Positions 1-9,177 of a DNA stretch of 18,388 nt are shown here, in pieces (positions within the stretch are counted from its first letter, which is position 1; each line of letters begins with the position of its first letter). A program made the translations under genes and the position numbers. The DNA lies in assembly GCA_002424865.1 (NCBI GenBank), contig DILC01000061.1, positions 1 to 18,388 on the forward strand, in the 5' to 3' direction. A model generated the notes under the pieces. It worked only from the letters and a program-made list of their open reading frames with translations, did not search any database and was not told the DNA's origin. Source of the DNA: Rhodocyclaceae bacterium UBA5602. GTDB taxonomy: Bacteria > Pseudomonadota > Gammaproteobacteria > Burkholderiales > Rhodocyclaceae.

Positions 1-101
1 ACGCGGCTGGGAGGGGGCGGGCCTTCTTTTATGCCGCCTTTCGCGTGTTTCATCATCTGCGGGTGGTATTTGCTTACCATGGGCGTTAGCGGGGGATTAT
101 T

Positions 102-1580
102 TTACCGTGGCAAAACGCTCTCGCCCATCAAATACTCATCCACGGCACGGGCGCACTGCCGTCCTTCGCGTATCGCCCAAACCACCAGCGACTGCCCGCG
201 GCGGATATCGCCCGCCGCAAAAACGCCAGGCACATTGGTGTGATAAGCCACCTCGCCTTCGGTGCTGGCGCTCGCATTGCCACGCGGATCCTTGGCAATG
301 CCAAAGGCCTCCAGCACGCCACCGGCCGGGCTCACAAAACCCATGGCAAGGAACACAAAGTCAGCCTGGATTTCAAACTCGGAGCCTGCCAGCTCGTGCA
401 TCTTGCCATCTTTCCATTCCAGCCGCACCGCACGCACCGCTTTGAGATGGCCACGCAACGGGCCTTGGTCATGCGCAATGAACGCTTTCGTACCGATAGC
501 CCAATCGCGCTCGCAACCTTCTTCATGCGAAGAGGAGGTACGCAGGCGCAATGGCCAGTAAGGCCAGGTTAGCGGACCGTTCTCCTGCTCGGGTGGGCGC
601 GGCATCAACTCAATTTGCGTGATGGACGCCGCGCCCTGGCGGTTGGACGTGCCCACGCAATCGGAACCCGTATCGCCACCGCCGATCACCAGCACGTGCT
701 TGCCTTTGACGTTGATCGGGTTTTTGCGCCCGCCAGCGACTTCCTTATTTTGTGGAATCAGGAATTCCAGCGCAAAGTGCACGCCCCCGGATTGGCGGCC
801 AGGGATCGGCAGGTCACGCGGCACTTCGGATCCACCGGCCAGAACGACCGCATCAAAGTCCTTTTTCAACTGTGCGGGAGTAATGGTTTTTTTCGCATCG
901 TTGTTGATGCCTGTTCCCAGCTTGGCATGGGTCACCATGACGCCCGGCGCGAACTTCACGCCTTCAGCCTGCATTTGCGCCATGCGCCAGTCGATCAAGC
1001 GCTTATCAAGCTTGAAGTCTGGAATGCCATAGCGCAAGAGCCCCCCAATGCGATCGCTTTTCTCGAATACGGTGACCTCGTGGCCCGCACGCGCCAACTG
1101 TTGCGCCACAGCCAGGCCAGCCGGGCCAGAGCCCACGACAGCCACTTTTTTACCCGTTTTCTGCGCGGGCGGCTGGGGCACTACCCAGCCATTTTCACCG
1201 GCTTTATCAATAATCACCCGCTCGATGGACTTAATGCCCACCGGCGTTTGCGGAATGTTCAGCGTGCAAGCCGCCTCACATGGCGCAGGACAAATGCGGC
1301 TGGTGAATTCCGGAAAATTGTTGGTGGAATGCAATACCTCGATGGCCTCTTGCCAGCTGCCCCGGTAAACCAAATCATTCCAGTCCGGAATGATGTTGTT
1401 CACCGGACAACCCGTATTGCAAAACGGAATGCCACAATCCATGCAGCGTGCGGCTTGCACTTTAGCCTTGTCGTCCGACAGGCGCAGCACGAATTCCTTG
1501 TACTCGGTGACACGTTGGGCGACTGGCACGTAAGTCTCAGCAACCCGTTCAAACTCTAAAAACCCGGTGGGCTTACCCAT
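102..1580 (-). CDS. gltD: Glutamate synthase [NADPH] small (beta) subunit
   Basis: GltD takes electrons from NADPH through FAD and passes them, via Fe-S clusters, to the large subunit GltB for glutamate synthesis in the cytoplasm. The protein is 492 aa, normal for the family. Visible motifs are an N-terminal cysteine set (C46, C49, C54, C58), a second set (C97, C101, C105), the FAD-binding GSGPAG (about 150-155), the NADPH-binding GGGDTG (about 300-305) and a C-terminal GVFAAGDIRRG segment typical of this flavoprotein fold. The start is ATG at 1580. It overlaps the gltB stop as TGATG, and an AAGAGG Shine-Dalgarno lies 7-8 bases upstream inside gltB. A TTG one codon earlier is in frame but is less likely. 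The stop is TAA at 104-102. Translational coupling with gltB is inferred. Function is confident from motifs and the gltB neighbour. Confidence 0.97.
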   Translation of the reverse strand: MGKPTGFLEFERVAETYVPVAQRVTEYKEFVLRLSDDKAKVQAARCMDCGIPFCNTGCPVNNIIPDWNDLVYRGSWQEAIEVLHSTNNFPEFTSRICPAPCEAACTLNIPQTPVGIKSIERVIIDKAGENGWVVPQPPAQKTGKKVAVVGSGPAGLAVAQQLARAGHEVTVFEKSDRIGGLLRYGIPDFKLDKRLIDWRMAQMQAEGVKFAPGVMVTHAKLGTGINNDAKKTITPAQLKKDFDAVVLAGGSEVPRDLPIPGRQSGGVHFALEFLIPQNKEVAGGRKNPINVKGKHVLVIGGGDTGSDCVGTSNRQGAASITQIELMPRPPEQENGPLTWPYWPLRLRTSSSHEEGCERDWAIGTKAFIAHDQGPLRGHLKAVRAVRLEWKDGKMHELAGSEFEIQADFVFLAMGFVSPAGGVLEAFGIAKDPRGNASASTEGEVAYHTNVPGVFAAGDIRRGQSLVVWAIREGRQCARAVDEYLMGESVLPR

Positions 1581-4500
1581 CAAGCGGCCTCTTTTATCTT
1601 GGTCGCCGCCATTTCTTTCAATGCGCGGCGATATTCATGGGGGAAAACTTTTACGAATTTAGCAAGCGCTTGCGGCCAGTTGGCCAGCAAAGCCTTGGCC
1701 TGTGGACTGCCTGTGAGTTCAACATGCTGCTCTATCATGCGGCGCAACTGCACCTCATCCGCCTCATGGCGGTGCCATGCGCTTTCATCCACTTGCGCAG
1801 CGGCAGGAAGAACAGGTTCTAGCGCCGCCATGGCTGGATTGCAGCGCTGGGCAAACTGGCCATCTGCGTCATACACATAGGCGATGCCGCCCGACATGCC
1901 CGCAGCAAAGTTGCGGCCAGTCAAACCCAGCACCACGACCGTGCCACCTGTCATATATTCGCAGCCATGGTCGCCCGTGCCTTCGACCACGGCCGACGCA
2001 CCCGAGTTGCGCACAGCAAAACGCTCACCGGCCACGCCGCTCAAAAAGGCTTCGCCTTCGGTCGCGCCATAAAGTGCCGTATTGCCGACAATGATGTTAT
2101 CCGCTGAATTGCCACGGAAGGCCTTGGGCGGGCGCACAATCACGCGCCCACCGGACAAGCCCTTGCCGACGTAGTCATTGCCTTCGCCAACCAAATCCAG
2201 CGTGATCCCGCGCGCCAGGAACGCCGCGAAACTTTGCCCGGCTGTGCCAGAGAGAGTAATGCTGATCGTGCCATCAGGCAAACCCTTGTTGCCATAGCGC
2301 CTGGCCACCTCATGCGAAAGCAAGGTGCCCACCGTGCGGTTGGCGTTTTTGATGGCGGCCTCAATGCGCACCGGTTTGGCTTTTTCAATGGCAGGCTTGG
2401 CCTGGGCAATCAACTGATAGTCCAGCGCGCGCGCCAGTCCGTGATCCTGCGTCTCGCAATGGTGCAAGGCCACGTCCTCTGCAACAGGCGGCATGTAGAA
2501 AATCCGCGAGAAATCCAGCCCTTTGGCCTTCCAGTGCTCAATGCCTTGACGGGTATCCAGCAAGTCAGCGCGGCCAACCAGCTCATCAAAGCGGCGAATG
2601 CCCAGTTGCGCCATGAGCTCACGCACTTCTTCGGCCACAAAGAAGAAGTAATTCACCACGTGCTCAGGCTGGCCGGAGAAGCGCTTCCTTAGCACCGGGT
2701 CTTGCGTAGCCACGCCTACCGGGCAGGTATTCAGATGGCATTTGCGCATCATGATGCAGCCTTCAACCACCAGCGGCGCCGTCGCAAAACCGAACTCATC
2801 GGCACCCAGCAAGGCGCCAATCACCACATCACGCCCGGTTTTCATTTGGCCATCGGCCTGCACGCGAATCCGTCCGCGCAATTTGTTGAGCACCAGCGTC
2901 TGCTGCGTTTCAGCCAGGCCCAGCTCCCATGGCGTGCCTGCATGCTTTATCGAAGAGATCGGCGATGCGCCCGTACCGCCATCATGGCCGGCAATCACCA
3001 CGTGATCCGCCTTGGCTTTGGCCACACCGGCGGCGACCGTACCAACACCCACTTCGGACACCAGCTTCACCGAGACCGAAGCTGCCGGATTCGCGTTTTT
3101 CAAATCGTGGATGAGCTGCGCCAAATCTTCAATGGAATAAATATCGTGGTGCGGTGGCGGCGAGATCAAGCCAACGCCGGGCACGGAGTGGCGCAAAAAG
3201 CCGATGTATTCGGACACCTTATGTCCCGGCAACTGGCCACCCTCACCCGGCTTGGCGCCTTGCGCCATCTTGATCTGCAATTGATCGGCATTGGTCAGAT
3301 ATTCCGCGGTCACCCCAAAGCGGCCAGAGGCCACTTGCTTGATGGCGGAGCGCAGGCTGTCGCCCTCTCGCAATGGGATATGCGCCTCAACACGGTCCGC
3401 GCCGATGACACTGGCCACCGTCTCGCCAGCGCCGACTTTTTCAAAGCGGCGCGGATCCTCGCCGCCTTCGCCAGTATTCGATTTGCCGCCAATGCGGTTC
3501 ATCGCAATGGCCAGCGTGGTGTGCGATTCGGTCGAGATGGCCCCTAACGAGATCGCGCCCGTGGCAAAGCGCTTAACGATTTCCTTGGCTGATTCAACCT
3601 CGTCCAGCGGCACGGGCGTACCGGCCGGGCGCAGCTCAAACAAGCCGCGCAAGGTCAAGTGGCGGCGGGTCTGATCGTTGATCAACTTGGCATATTCTTT
3701 GTAAGTGCCATACTGGCCCGAGCGCGTCGCATGCTGCAACTTGGCAATCGAATCCGGCGTCCATAGGTGATCTTCGCCACGGATGCGATAGGCATACTCG
3801 CCCCCCGCGTCCAGGTTATCGACCAGCACTGGGTCGCCAGAAAATGCCGCCCGATGCACACGCACGGCCTCTTCCGCCACTTCAAGCAAACCAATGCCTT
3901 CAATTTGCGTGGCAGTGCCTTTGAAGTACGCCGCCACAAAGGCAGAACTCAGGCCAATGGCTTCAAAAATCTGCGCGCCACAATAAGATTGATAGGTCGA
4001 AATCCCCATCTTGGACATGACTTTGTTCAAACCCTTGCCCACTGCCTTAACAAACTGCTTCTGCGCATCCGGCGCGCCCTTGCCTGCCTTGCCGGCCTGC
4101 TCGGCAAGGGTAGCCAAAGCCAACCAGGGACATACCGCCTCAGCGCCGTAACCGGCGAGCAGCGCCACATGGTGCACTTCGCGCACGGAGCCAGTATCAA
4201 CAACCAAGCCGGTGTTGGTGCGCAAACCCTTTTTGATCAAGTGGTGATGCACCGCGGCGCAAGCCAGCAAGGCCGGAATCGCCACAGACTCGGCGGACAC
4301 CGCGCGATCAGACAAGACAATGATGTTGTAACCATCCGCCACCGATTTCTCGGCTGCCGCAGTCAATGCCTCTAGCGCAGACGCACAACCCTCAGCGCCC
4401 GCTGTGACGGGATAGGTCATATCCAGCACCAGCGATTTAAAGCGCCCCTTCGTGGTTTTATCAATGGACACCAGACGCGTGAAGTCCTCATCCAGCAGCA

Positions 4501-6214
4501 CGGGGTGCGTGACTTCCAGACGTGGCGTCAAAGGCTCATCATCGTCATTGGCAATACCGAGCAAATTCGGCTTGGGGCCGATGAAGCTGGTGAGCGACAT
4601 GACGATTTCTTCACGGATCGGATCAATCGGCGGATTGGTCACCTGGGCGAAGAGCTGCTTGAAGTAGGAATACAGCGGCTTGGACCGCGCGGACAAAATC
4701 GGCAAGGCGGCATCATTGCCCATCGAGCCGGTGGCTTCTTCGCCGTTTTCGGCCATGGGCGCCAGGATGAATTTCAAGTCCTCCTGGGTATAGCCAAATG
4801 CCTGCTGAACATCCAGCAATGATGCATTTAATTTCAGGCCTGACTTACGGCCCTCGGGCAAGTCAGACAAGAACAGGCGGGATTCCTTTACCCATTTGCC
4901 GTAAGGCTGCCCGGTCGCTATTGCATGCTTGAGCTCCCCGTCATCAATGATGCGTCCGGCTTCCAGATCAATCAGGAACATCTTCCCCGGTTGCAAGCGC
5001 CATTTCTTGATGATTTTTTCTTCCGGGAACTTCAACACCCCCATTTCGGATGCCATCAATACAATATCATCATCCGTTATCAGATAGCGCGCCGGGCGCA
5101 AACCATTGCGGTCCAGCGTGGCGCCGATCTGGCGGCCATCGGTGAAGGCCACCGCTGCCGGGCCATCCCACGGCTCCATGACTGCGGCATGGAACTCATA
5201 AAAATCGCGCCGCTCTTCGTCAATCAAGCCGTTGCTGGCCCAAGCTTCGGGAATCAGCATCATCATCGCGTGGGGCAGGGAATATCCGCCCATCACGAGC
5301 AGTTCCAAGGCATTGTCAAAACTCGCCGAGTCGGACTGCCCATCAACAATCAGCGGCCACAATTTATCCAGATCCTCGCCCAACCACTGGGAACGCATGG
5401 CTTTTTGCCGCGCCGCCATCCAGTTGATATTGCCGCGCACGGTATTGATTTCGCCGTTGTGCGCAATCATGCGGAACGGGTGCGCCAGATCCCAGGTCGG
5501 GAAAGTGTTTGTGGAAAAGCGCTGATGCACCAAGGCAATAGCAGAAACCAAGCGCTCGTCTTGCAAGTCGAGAAAGTAACTACCCACTTGCTCGGCCAGC
5601 AACATGCCTTTATACACAATCGTGCGCGAGGACAGCGAAGTAATGTAGAACTGCTTGACGTCCGCCAACCGCAAACGCCGCACTTCATGCTCAACACGCT
5701 TGCGAATGACAAACAGCTTGCGCTCAAAAGCAGCCTGATCAGCGCATTGCCCGCCTTGGCCAATAAACACCTGGCGCACCACCGGCTCAATATCCTTCGC
5801 CGCTTGCGCCAAACCGGAATTATCCCGTGGCACATCGCGCCAACCTAGAAAATGCTGCCCTTCTTCATGAATCACCCGCGCCATCACGGACTCGCAAGCT
5901 GAACGCCCATTGACGGATTGCGGCAAAAAAATGTTGCCGCAGGCATACTCACCCGCACCGGGAAGCGCAATATCCTGCTTTAACGCCTCTTCGCGCAAAA
6001 ACAAGTCAGGCAACTGGAGCAAAATACCTGCGCCATCCCCTAACAATGGGTCGTAACCTGTTGCACCGCGGTGTTCAAGATTGCTCAGAATGTTCAAGCC
6101 TTGCTGAACAATCGTATGGCTTTTCACATTTTTAATGTGGGCCACAAAGCCGACGCCACAGGCATCATGTTCTCGTAGGGGGTCGTACAACCCTTGGCGC
6201 TGGGGGAATACCAT
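1580..6214 (-). CDS. gltB: Glutamate synthase [NADPH] large (alpha) subunit
   Basis: GltB hydrolyses glutamine and transfers the ammonia to 2-oxoglutarate, giving two glutamates. The 1544-aa length is that of bacterial large subunits. After an 18-residue propeptide, C19 in the sequence EHDACGVGF is the expected N-terminal nucleophile of the type II glutamine amidotransferase domain (about 19-430). A central domain follows, then the FMN-binding TIM barrel (about 880-1240, with GGKSNTGEGGEDPRR), then the [3Fe-4S] cysteines C1153, C1159 and C1164 in CIMMRKCHLNTC. A GXGXG beta-helix lies at about 1290-1500. The start ATG at 6214 has the Shine-Dalgarno AAGGAA 7 bases upstream. It is the first gene of a gltBD operon; a promoter candidate lies at 6313-6341. 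No broken frame or missing key residue is seen. Confidence 0.98.
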   Translation of the reverse strand: MVFPQRQGLYDPLREHDACGVGFVAHIKNVKSHTIVQQGLNILSNLEHRGATGYDPLLGDGAGILLQLPDLFLREEALKQDIALPGAGEYACGNIFLPQSVNGRSACESVMARVIHEEGQHFLGWRDVPRDNSGLAQAAKDIEPVVRQVFIGQGGQCADQAAFERKLFVIRKRVEHEVRRLRLADVKQFYITSLSSRTIVYKGMLLAEQVGSYFLDLQDERLVSAIALVHQRFSTNTFPTWDLAHPFRMIAHNGEINTVRGNINWMAARQKAMRSQWLGEDLDKLWPLIVDGQSDSASFDNALELLVMGGYSLPHAMMMLIPEAWASNGLIDEERRDFYEFHAAVMEPWDGPAAVAFTDGRQIGATLDRNGLRPARYLITDDDIVLMASEMGVLKFPEEKIIKKWRLQPGKMFLIDLEAGRIIDDGELKHAIATGQPYGKWVKESRLFLSDLPEGRKSGLKLNASLLDVQQAFGYTQEDLKFILAPMAENGEEATGSMGNDAALPILSARSKPLYSYFKQLFAQVTNPPIDPIREEIVMSLTSFIGPKPNLLGIANDDDEPLTPRLEVTHPVLLDEDFTRLVSIDKTTKGRFKSLVLDMTYPVTAGAEGCASALEALTAAAEKSVADGYNIIVLSDRAVSAESVAIPALLACAAVHHHLIKKGLRTNTGLVVDTGSVREVHHVALLAGYGAEAVCPWLALATLAEQAGKAGKGAPDAQKQFVKAVGKGLNKVMSKMGISTYQSYCGAQIFEAIGLSSAFVAAYFKGTATQIEGIGLLEVAEEAVRVHRAAFSGDPVLVDNLDAGGEYAYRIRGEDHLWTPDSIAKLQHATRSGQYGTYKEYAKLINDQTRRHLTLRGLFELRPAGTPVPLDEVESAKEIVKRFATGAISLGAISTESHTTLAIAMNRIGGKSNTGEGGEDPRRFEKVGAGETVASVIGADRVEAHIPLREGDSLRSAIKQVASGRFGVTAEYLTNADQLQIKMAQGAKPGEGGQLPGHKVSEYIGFLRHSVPGVGLISPPPHHDIYSIEDLAQLIHDLKNANPAASVSVKLVSEVGVGTVAAGVAKAKADHVVIAGHDGGTGASPISSIKHAGTPWELGLAETQQTLVLNKLRGRIRVQADGQMKTGRDVVIGALLGADEFGFATAPLVVEGCIMMRKCHLNTCPVGVATQDPVLRKRFSGQPEHVVNYFFFVAEEVRELMAQLGIRRFDELVGRADLLDTRQGIEHWKAKGLDFSRIFYMPPVAEDVALHHCETQDHGLARALDYQLIAQAKPAIEKAKPVRIEAAIKNANRTVGTLLSHEVARRYGNKGLPDGTISITLSGTAGQSFAAFLARGITLDLVGEGNDYVGKGLSGGRVIVRPPKAFRGNSADNIIVGNTALYGATEGEAFLSGVAGERFAVRNSGASAVVEGTGDHGCEYMTGGTVVVLGLTGRNFAAGMSGGIAYVYDADGQFAQRCNPAMAALEPVLPAAAQVDESAWHRHEADEVQLRRMIEQHVELTGSPQAKALLANWPQALAKFVKVFPHEYRRALKEMAATKIKEAA

Positions 6215-6312
6215 CGTGTCATTCCTTGTAATACAACGGATAAGAAAGCAGGGGGAAAGCCAACATCCCCGGCTTGGATTAGGTCACCCTCAAAAAGGCG
6301 GCGGAACTGATA

Positions 6313-6341
6313 AATATACCGTCAAAACCGTGCAAACTCAA
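6313..6341 (-). promoter_or_regulatory. Sigma-70 promoter candidate for gltBD
   Basis: On the minus strand TTGAGT (6341-6336) and TATATT (6318-6313) are separated by exactly 17 bases. This sits in the 160-bp gap between dgt and gltB. The predicted transcript start is near 6306, giving a leader of about 90 bases before the gltB ATG. Read from sequence only. Confidence 0.6.
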
Positions 6342-6374
6342 TACAGTTAAGCGAGTCCCCACACTTAAGCCGGG

Positions 6375-7499
6375 TTACGCCTCACCGACCAAAAATAAAC
6401 GGCGGTGTTCTTTGATCGCGTAACGGTCAGTCATGCCGGCGATGTAATCAGACGTCGCCCGCGCCAAACTTTCAGCACTGGCAATTTCCTGATATTGCGG
6501 CGGCAATAGCCGCGGCTCAGCCATGAATGCGGAGAACAGCTCACGAATCACGCGTTGCGCCTTGGTTGTCATGCGCACCACCTGATAGTGACGGTAAAGC
6601 TGCTCGCGCAAAAACATTTTCAAGGCGCGATTCTCTTCATGCATGGCCGCCGAAAAAGCGATCAAGGGCGGCGCGGCAAACACATCCGGCGCGGTTTGCG
6701 GTGCGGACCGAGTTATTCGGCTTGCCGACTCAACCAGCAAATCAGCGACTTGCGCGCCAATGATGCAGCGTATTGTTTCATGAATGCGGCGCCGGTCGGC
6801 AAGCCCCGGGAACTGACGATCCACCTCGGCCAAGTGCCGGCTAAATAGTTTCACGCTGCGCAGTTGCCCCAATGTGATCAAGCCCGAGCGCAAACCATCA
6901 TCGACATCGTGATTGTTATAGGCGATTTCATCCGCCAGGTTGCACACTTGCGCCTCCAGCGAAGGCTGCCTGCCGTTGAGGAAACGCTCGCCTAGCGCAC
7001 CCAACGTGCGCGCCCGGGCGGGCGAGCAGTGCTTGAGTATGCCTTCTTGCGTTTCAAACATGAGATTCAAGCCGTCAAAACTGGCGTAATGCTGCTCCAG
7101 CTGCTGAACTATGCGCAACGACTGCAAGTTATGTTCAAACCCGCCATGGGCTTGCATGCATTCGTTTAACGCATCTTGCCCCGCATGGCCAAAAGGCGTG
7201 TGCCCCAAGTCATGCGCCAAGGCAATCGCTTCGGCCAGATCATCATTGACCCGCAAGGCGCGCGCAATGGTACGCGCGATTTGCGCGACTTCAATGCTGT
7301 GCGTCAGGCGCGTACGGAACAAATCGCCTTCATGATTGACAAAAACCTGGGTTTTATATTCCAGCCGACGAAAAGCGGCCGAATGGACAATCCGATCCCG
7401 ATCGCGCTGAAACTCACTGCGCGCACTGGGCGGCGGCTCTTTGACAACACGCCCGCGGCTCGCGCCATCGGTGATGGCATAGGGTGCCATCTCAGCCAT
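6375..7499 (-). CDS. dgt: dNTP triphosphohydrolase, dGTPase-like HD-domain protein
   Basis: HD-superfamily enzymes of this type split dNTPs into deoxynucleoside and triphosphate and help set the dNTP pool. The protein is 374 aa from the chosen start, typical of the shorter dGTPase-like group. The metal-binding HD residues are visible: H67 in RLTHSIEVAQ, H96-D97 in LAHDLGHTPFGH, and D190 in NLADEIAYN. I chose ATG at 7499, which overlaps the end of aroB by 8 bases. A TTG- or GTG-type reading from 7544 would add 15 residues deep inside aroB and lacks family resemblance. ATG at 7490 is the other possibility. It follows aroK and aroB as the third gene of an overlapping set. The exact substrate preference (dGTP or all dNTPs) cannot be read from sequence. 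Confidence 0.93.
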   Translation of the reverse strand: MAEMAPYAITDGASRGRVVKEPPPSARSEFQRDRDRIVHSAAFRRLEYKTQVFVNHEGDLFRTRLTHSIEVAQIARTIARALRVNDDLAEAIALAHDLGHTPFGHAGQDALNECMQAHGGFEHNLQSLRIVQQLEQHYASFDGLNLMFETQEGILKHCSPARARTLGALGERFLNGRQPSLEAQVCNLADEIAYNNHDVDDGLRSGLITLGQLRSVKLFSRHLAEVDRQFPGLADRRRIHETIRCIIGAQVADLLVESASRITRSAPQTAPDVFAAPPLIAFSAAMHEENRALKMFLREQLYRHYQVVRMTTKAQRVIRELFSAFMAEPRLLPPQYQEIASAESLARATSDYIAGMTDRYAIKEHRRLFLVGEA

Positions 7500-8586
7500 G
7501 ACAGCATGCCCTGATCGTCGCGGCAATATCCTCATTCGCCGCATCGCGATAAGTCACGGCACGGCCAATCGAGCGCAGCAGCACCAGGCGCAAGCGCCCA
7601 GCCAACACCTTCTTGTCATGCGCCATGAATTCAAGATAACGCTCAGCCCCCAACACGGGGCCCGCTGTTGGCAAGCCGGCCCGCTGCAATAAGGCGCGTA
7701 TCCGCGCCACCTCCTCCGCAGACAACCACCCCAGGCGGTGCGAGAGCTCAGCGGCCATCACCGTCCCGGCCGCCACCGCCTCGCCATGCAGCCAATTGCC
7801 GTAACCCATGCCCGATTCAATCGCGTGGCCAAAGGTGTGGCCTAGATTCAACAGCGCACGCCCGCCTTCCTTGGCGGTTTCAAACTCATCGTCAGCGACC
7901 ACCTCCGCCTTGTTGCGGCAGGATTGCTCAATGGCATGCCCCAGGGCATCCCCATCCTTGGCGAGCAGGCGCTCCATGTTGGCCTCCAGCCATGCCAGAA
8001 AAGGCAAATCCCGGATCAAGCCGTATTTGATCACTTCCGCCAGCCCGGCAGAAAGCTCGCGCATCGGCAAGGTTTGCAAGGTCGAGGTATCAGCCACCAC
8101 CAGCCTGGGCTGCCAAAAGGCGCCGATCATGTTCTTGCCGCGCGGATGGTTGATCCCCGTTTTCCCGCCCACAGAAGAATCGACTTGCGACAATAAAGTG
8201 GTCGGCACTTGTATAAACGGAATGCCCCGCTGATAAGTCGCCGCCGCAAACCCGGTCAGGTCTCCGATCACGCCGCCACCGAGGGCAATCAGCGTTGTGG
8301 TGCGATCGCAGCGCGCAGCGAGCAGGGCATCGTAAATCGTGTTGAGTGACGCCCAGGTCTTGAATTGCTCACCATCGGGCAGGATGATCGCCGTCACGCC
8401 AGCGCCGACTTTTTGCGCACTGGCCGTCAGCGCCTCAAGATACAAGGGCGCAACCGTTGTATTGCTGACAATGGCAACCCGCGTGCCATTGATATACGGA
8501 CGGAAAACTTCCGCATCGCGCAACAGGCCGTCGCCAATCAAAATGGGGTAACGGCGCTCGGCCAGCTCGACATTCAGGCAGCGCAT
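7492..8586 (-). CDS. aroB: 3-dehydroquinate synthase
   Basis: AroB converts DAHP to 3-dehydroquinate, the second step of the shikimate pathway, using NAD and a divalent metal. It is 364 aa, the usual size. The NAD-binding segment GGGVIGDL (103-110), DGEQFK (71-76) and the active-site stretch DSSVGGKTGIN (136-146) are present. The expected metal ligands are E184 (AEVIKYG), H250 (LGHTFGH) and H267 (LHGEAV). The start ATG at 8586 overlaps the end of aroK by 13 bases, with GGGAG about 11 bases upstream. The aroK-aroB order is the standard proteobacterial arrangement and suggests one transcript with dgt. Confidence 0.98.
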   Translation of the reverse strand: MRCLNVELAERRYPILIGDGLLRDAEVFRPYINGTRVAIVSNTTVAPLYLEALTASAQKVGAGVTAIILPDGEQFKTWASLNTIYDALLAARCDRTTTLIALGGGVIGDLTGFAAATYQRGIPFIQVPTTLLSQVDSSVGGKTGINHPRGKNMIGAFWQPRLVVADTSTLQTLPMRELSAGLAEVIKYGLIRDLPFLAWLEANMERLLAKDGDALGHAIEQSCRNKAEVVADDEFETAKEGGRALLNLGHTFGHAIESGMGYGNWLHGEAVAAGTVMAAELSHRLGWLSAEEVARIRALLQRAGLPTAGPVLGAERYLEFMAHDKKVLAGRLRLVLLRSIGRAVTYRDAANEDIAATIRACCHG

Positions 8587-9098
8587 CGCTTGCGTAACTC
8601 CCGCTCGATATGAGTAACCATGTAAAAAACACTGCCGCCAGCGCTGGTGACCACCAAATCGGAAACATCCTGGTACACCGGGTCACGCTGGGTGAACAAC
8701 TCTTCAATTTTCATCATCGGATTGGCTACCTGCAATAAAGGGCGATTCGTATCGTGCCGCGTGCGCTCATAAAGCACGCGTGGCGCCACACGCAGATAGA
8801 CAATCAACCCGCTTTGCTTCATCGCCGCGCGGTTCTCTGGCCTTAAGACCGCCCCGCCACCGGTTGCCACAATCAAATTCGACTGCCCTGCCAGATCCTT
8901 GATCACCCGCGCCTCCTGCTCACGAAAACCCGCCTCGCCTTGCTGCTCGAAAATGAGCGGGATTTTGATACCGGCACGCACTTCGATTTCATGGTCCGCA
9001 TCTACAAACTTGCGTTGCAGCCGACGCGCCAATTGGCGGCCAACCGTTGTTTTACCGGCGCCCGGCATGCCAACCAAGAATATATTTTCATTCCGCAT
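8574..9098 (-). CDS. aroK: Shikimate kinase
   Basis: AroK phosphorylates shikimate with ATP to give shikimate 3-phosphate. It is 174 aa, normal for the family. The Walker A motif GMPGAGKTT spans residues 10-18. The shikimate and Mg contacts D33/D35 (FVDADHEIE), R59 (GFRE) and G80-G82 (ATGGG) are visible, and the lid arginine is in DTNRPLL (R119). The start ATG at 9098 has no clear Shine-Dalgarno. Only 26 bases separate it from the hairpin at 9125-9152, and an extended -10 element lies at 9108-9116, so the transcript may have almost no leader. It overlaps aroB at its 3' end. Confidence 0.97.
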   Translation of the reverse strand: MRNENIFLVGMPGAGKTTVGRQLARRLQRKFVDADHEIEVRAGIKIPLIFEQQGEAGFREQEARVIKDLAGQSNLIVATGGGAVLRPENRAAMKQSGLIVYLRVAPRVLYERTRHDTNRPLLQVANPMMKIEELFTQRDPVYQDVSDLVVTSAGGSVFYMVTHIERELRKRCAA

Positions 9099-9107
9099 GA
9101 TCGTTGA

Positions 9108-9116
9108 ATTCTATCA
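9108..9116 (-). promoter_or_regulatory. Extended -10 promoter candidate for aroK-aroB-dgt
   Basis: The minus strand reads TGATAGAAT, an extended -10 (TG-n-TAGAAT). No good -35 is seen 16-18 bases upstream, where the pilQ terminator stem lies. The predicted transcript start near 9101 would leave only a few bases before the aroK ATG. This is a weak to moderate call. Confidence 0.4.
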
Positions 9117-9124
9117 GCGCACGG

Positions 9125-9152
9125 TTAAAGAGCCGCAAGGGCGGCTCTTTAA
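9125..9152 (-). terminator. Hairpin terminator after pilQ
   Basis: A perfect 12-bp inverted repeat, TTAAAGAGCCGC and GCGGCTCTTTAA, is separated by a 4-base loop. It sits 25 bases past the pilQ stop. The GC-rich half of the stem is followed by a short TTT run on the minus strand, as in an intrinsic terminator, although the T tract is brief. It separates the pil operon from aroK. Confidence 0.75.
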
Positions 9153-9177
9153 AAGACACAAGCCCGAGGTTTGACGC

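Noticed and set aside
16..38. GGCGG/CCGCC inverted repeat with a 13-base loop near the left edge, as a possible terminator.
   Set aside because: The stem is five pairs, the loop is long and no T tract follows on the minus strand where gltD is transcribed.
1..80. Open minus-strand frame from ATG at 80 to the window edge (begins MVSKYHPQMMKHAKGG), 21 bases after gltD.
   Set aside because: Only 26 codons are visible, there is no Shine-Dalgarno, and no family is recognised. It could be the start of the next gene or chance, so no gene is called.
615..1559. Long plus-strand open frame (314 aa) opposite gltD.
   Set aside because: It lies wholly antisense to a confidently identified gene, has low-complexity His/Arg-rich sequence and no recognisable domain; it is a shadow of GC-rich codon use.
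1662..1673. Perfect 12-bp palindrome GCAAGCGCTTGC, like a LacI-family operator.
   Set aside because: It is inside the gltB coding region near its 3' end and encodes ordinary residues, with no promoter nearby.
2702..5848. Plus-strand open frames of about 280-310 aa (2702-3547 and 4925-5848) opposite gltB.
   Set aside because: They are antisense shadows of gltB with no family resemblance and no ribosome sites.
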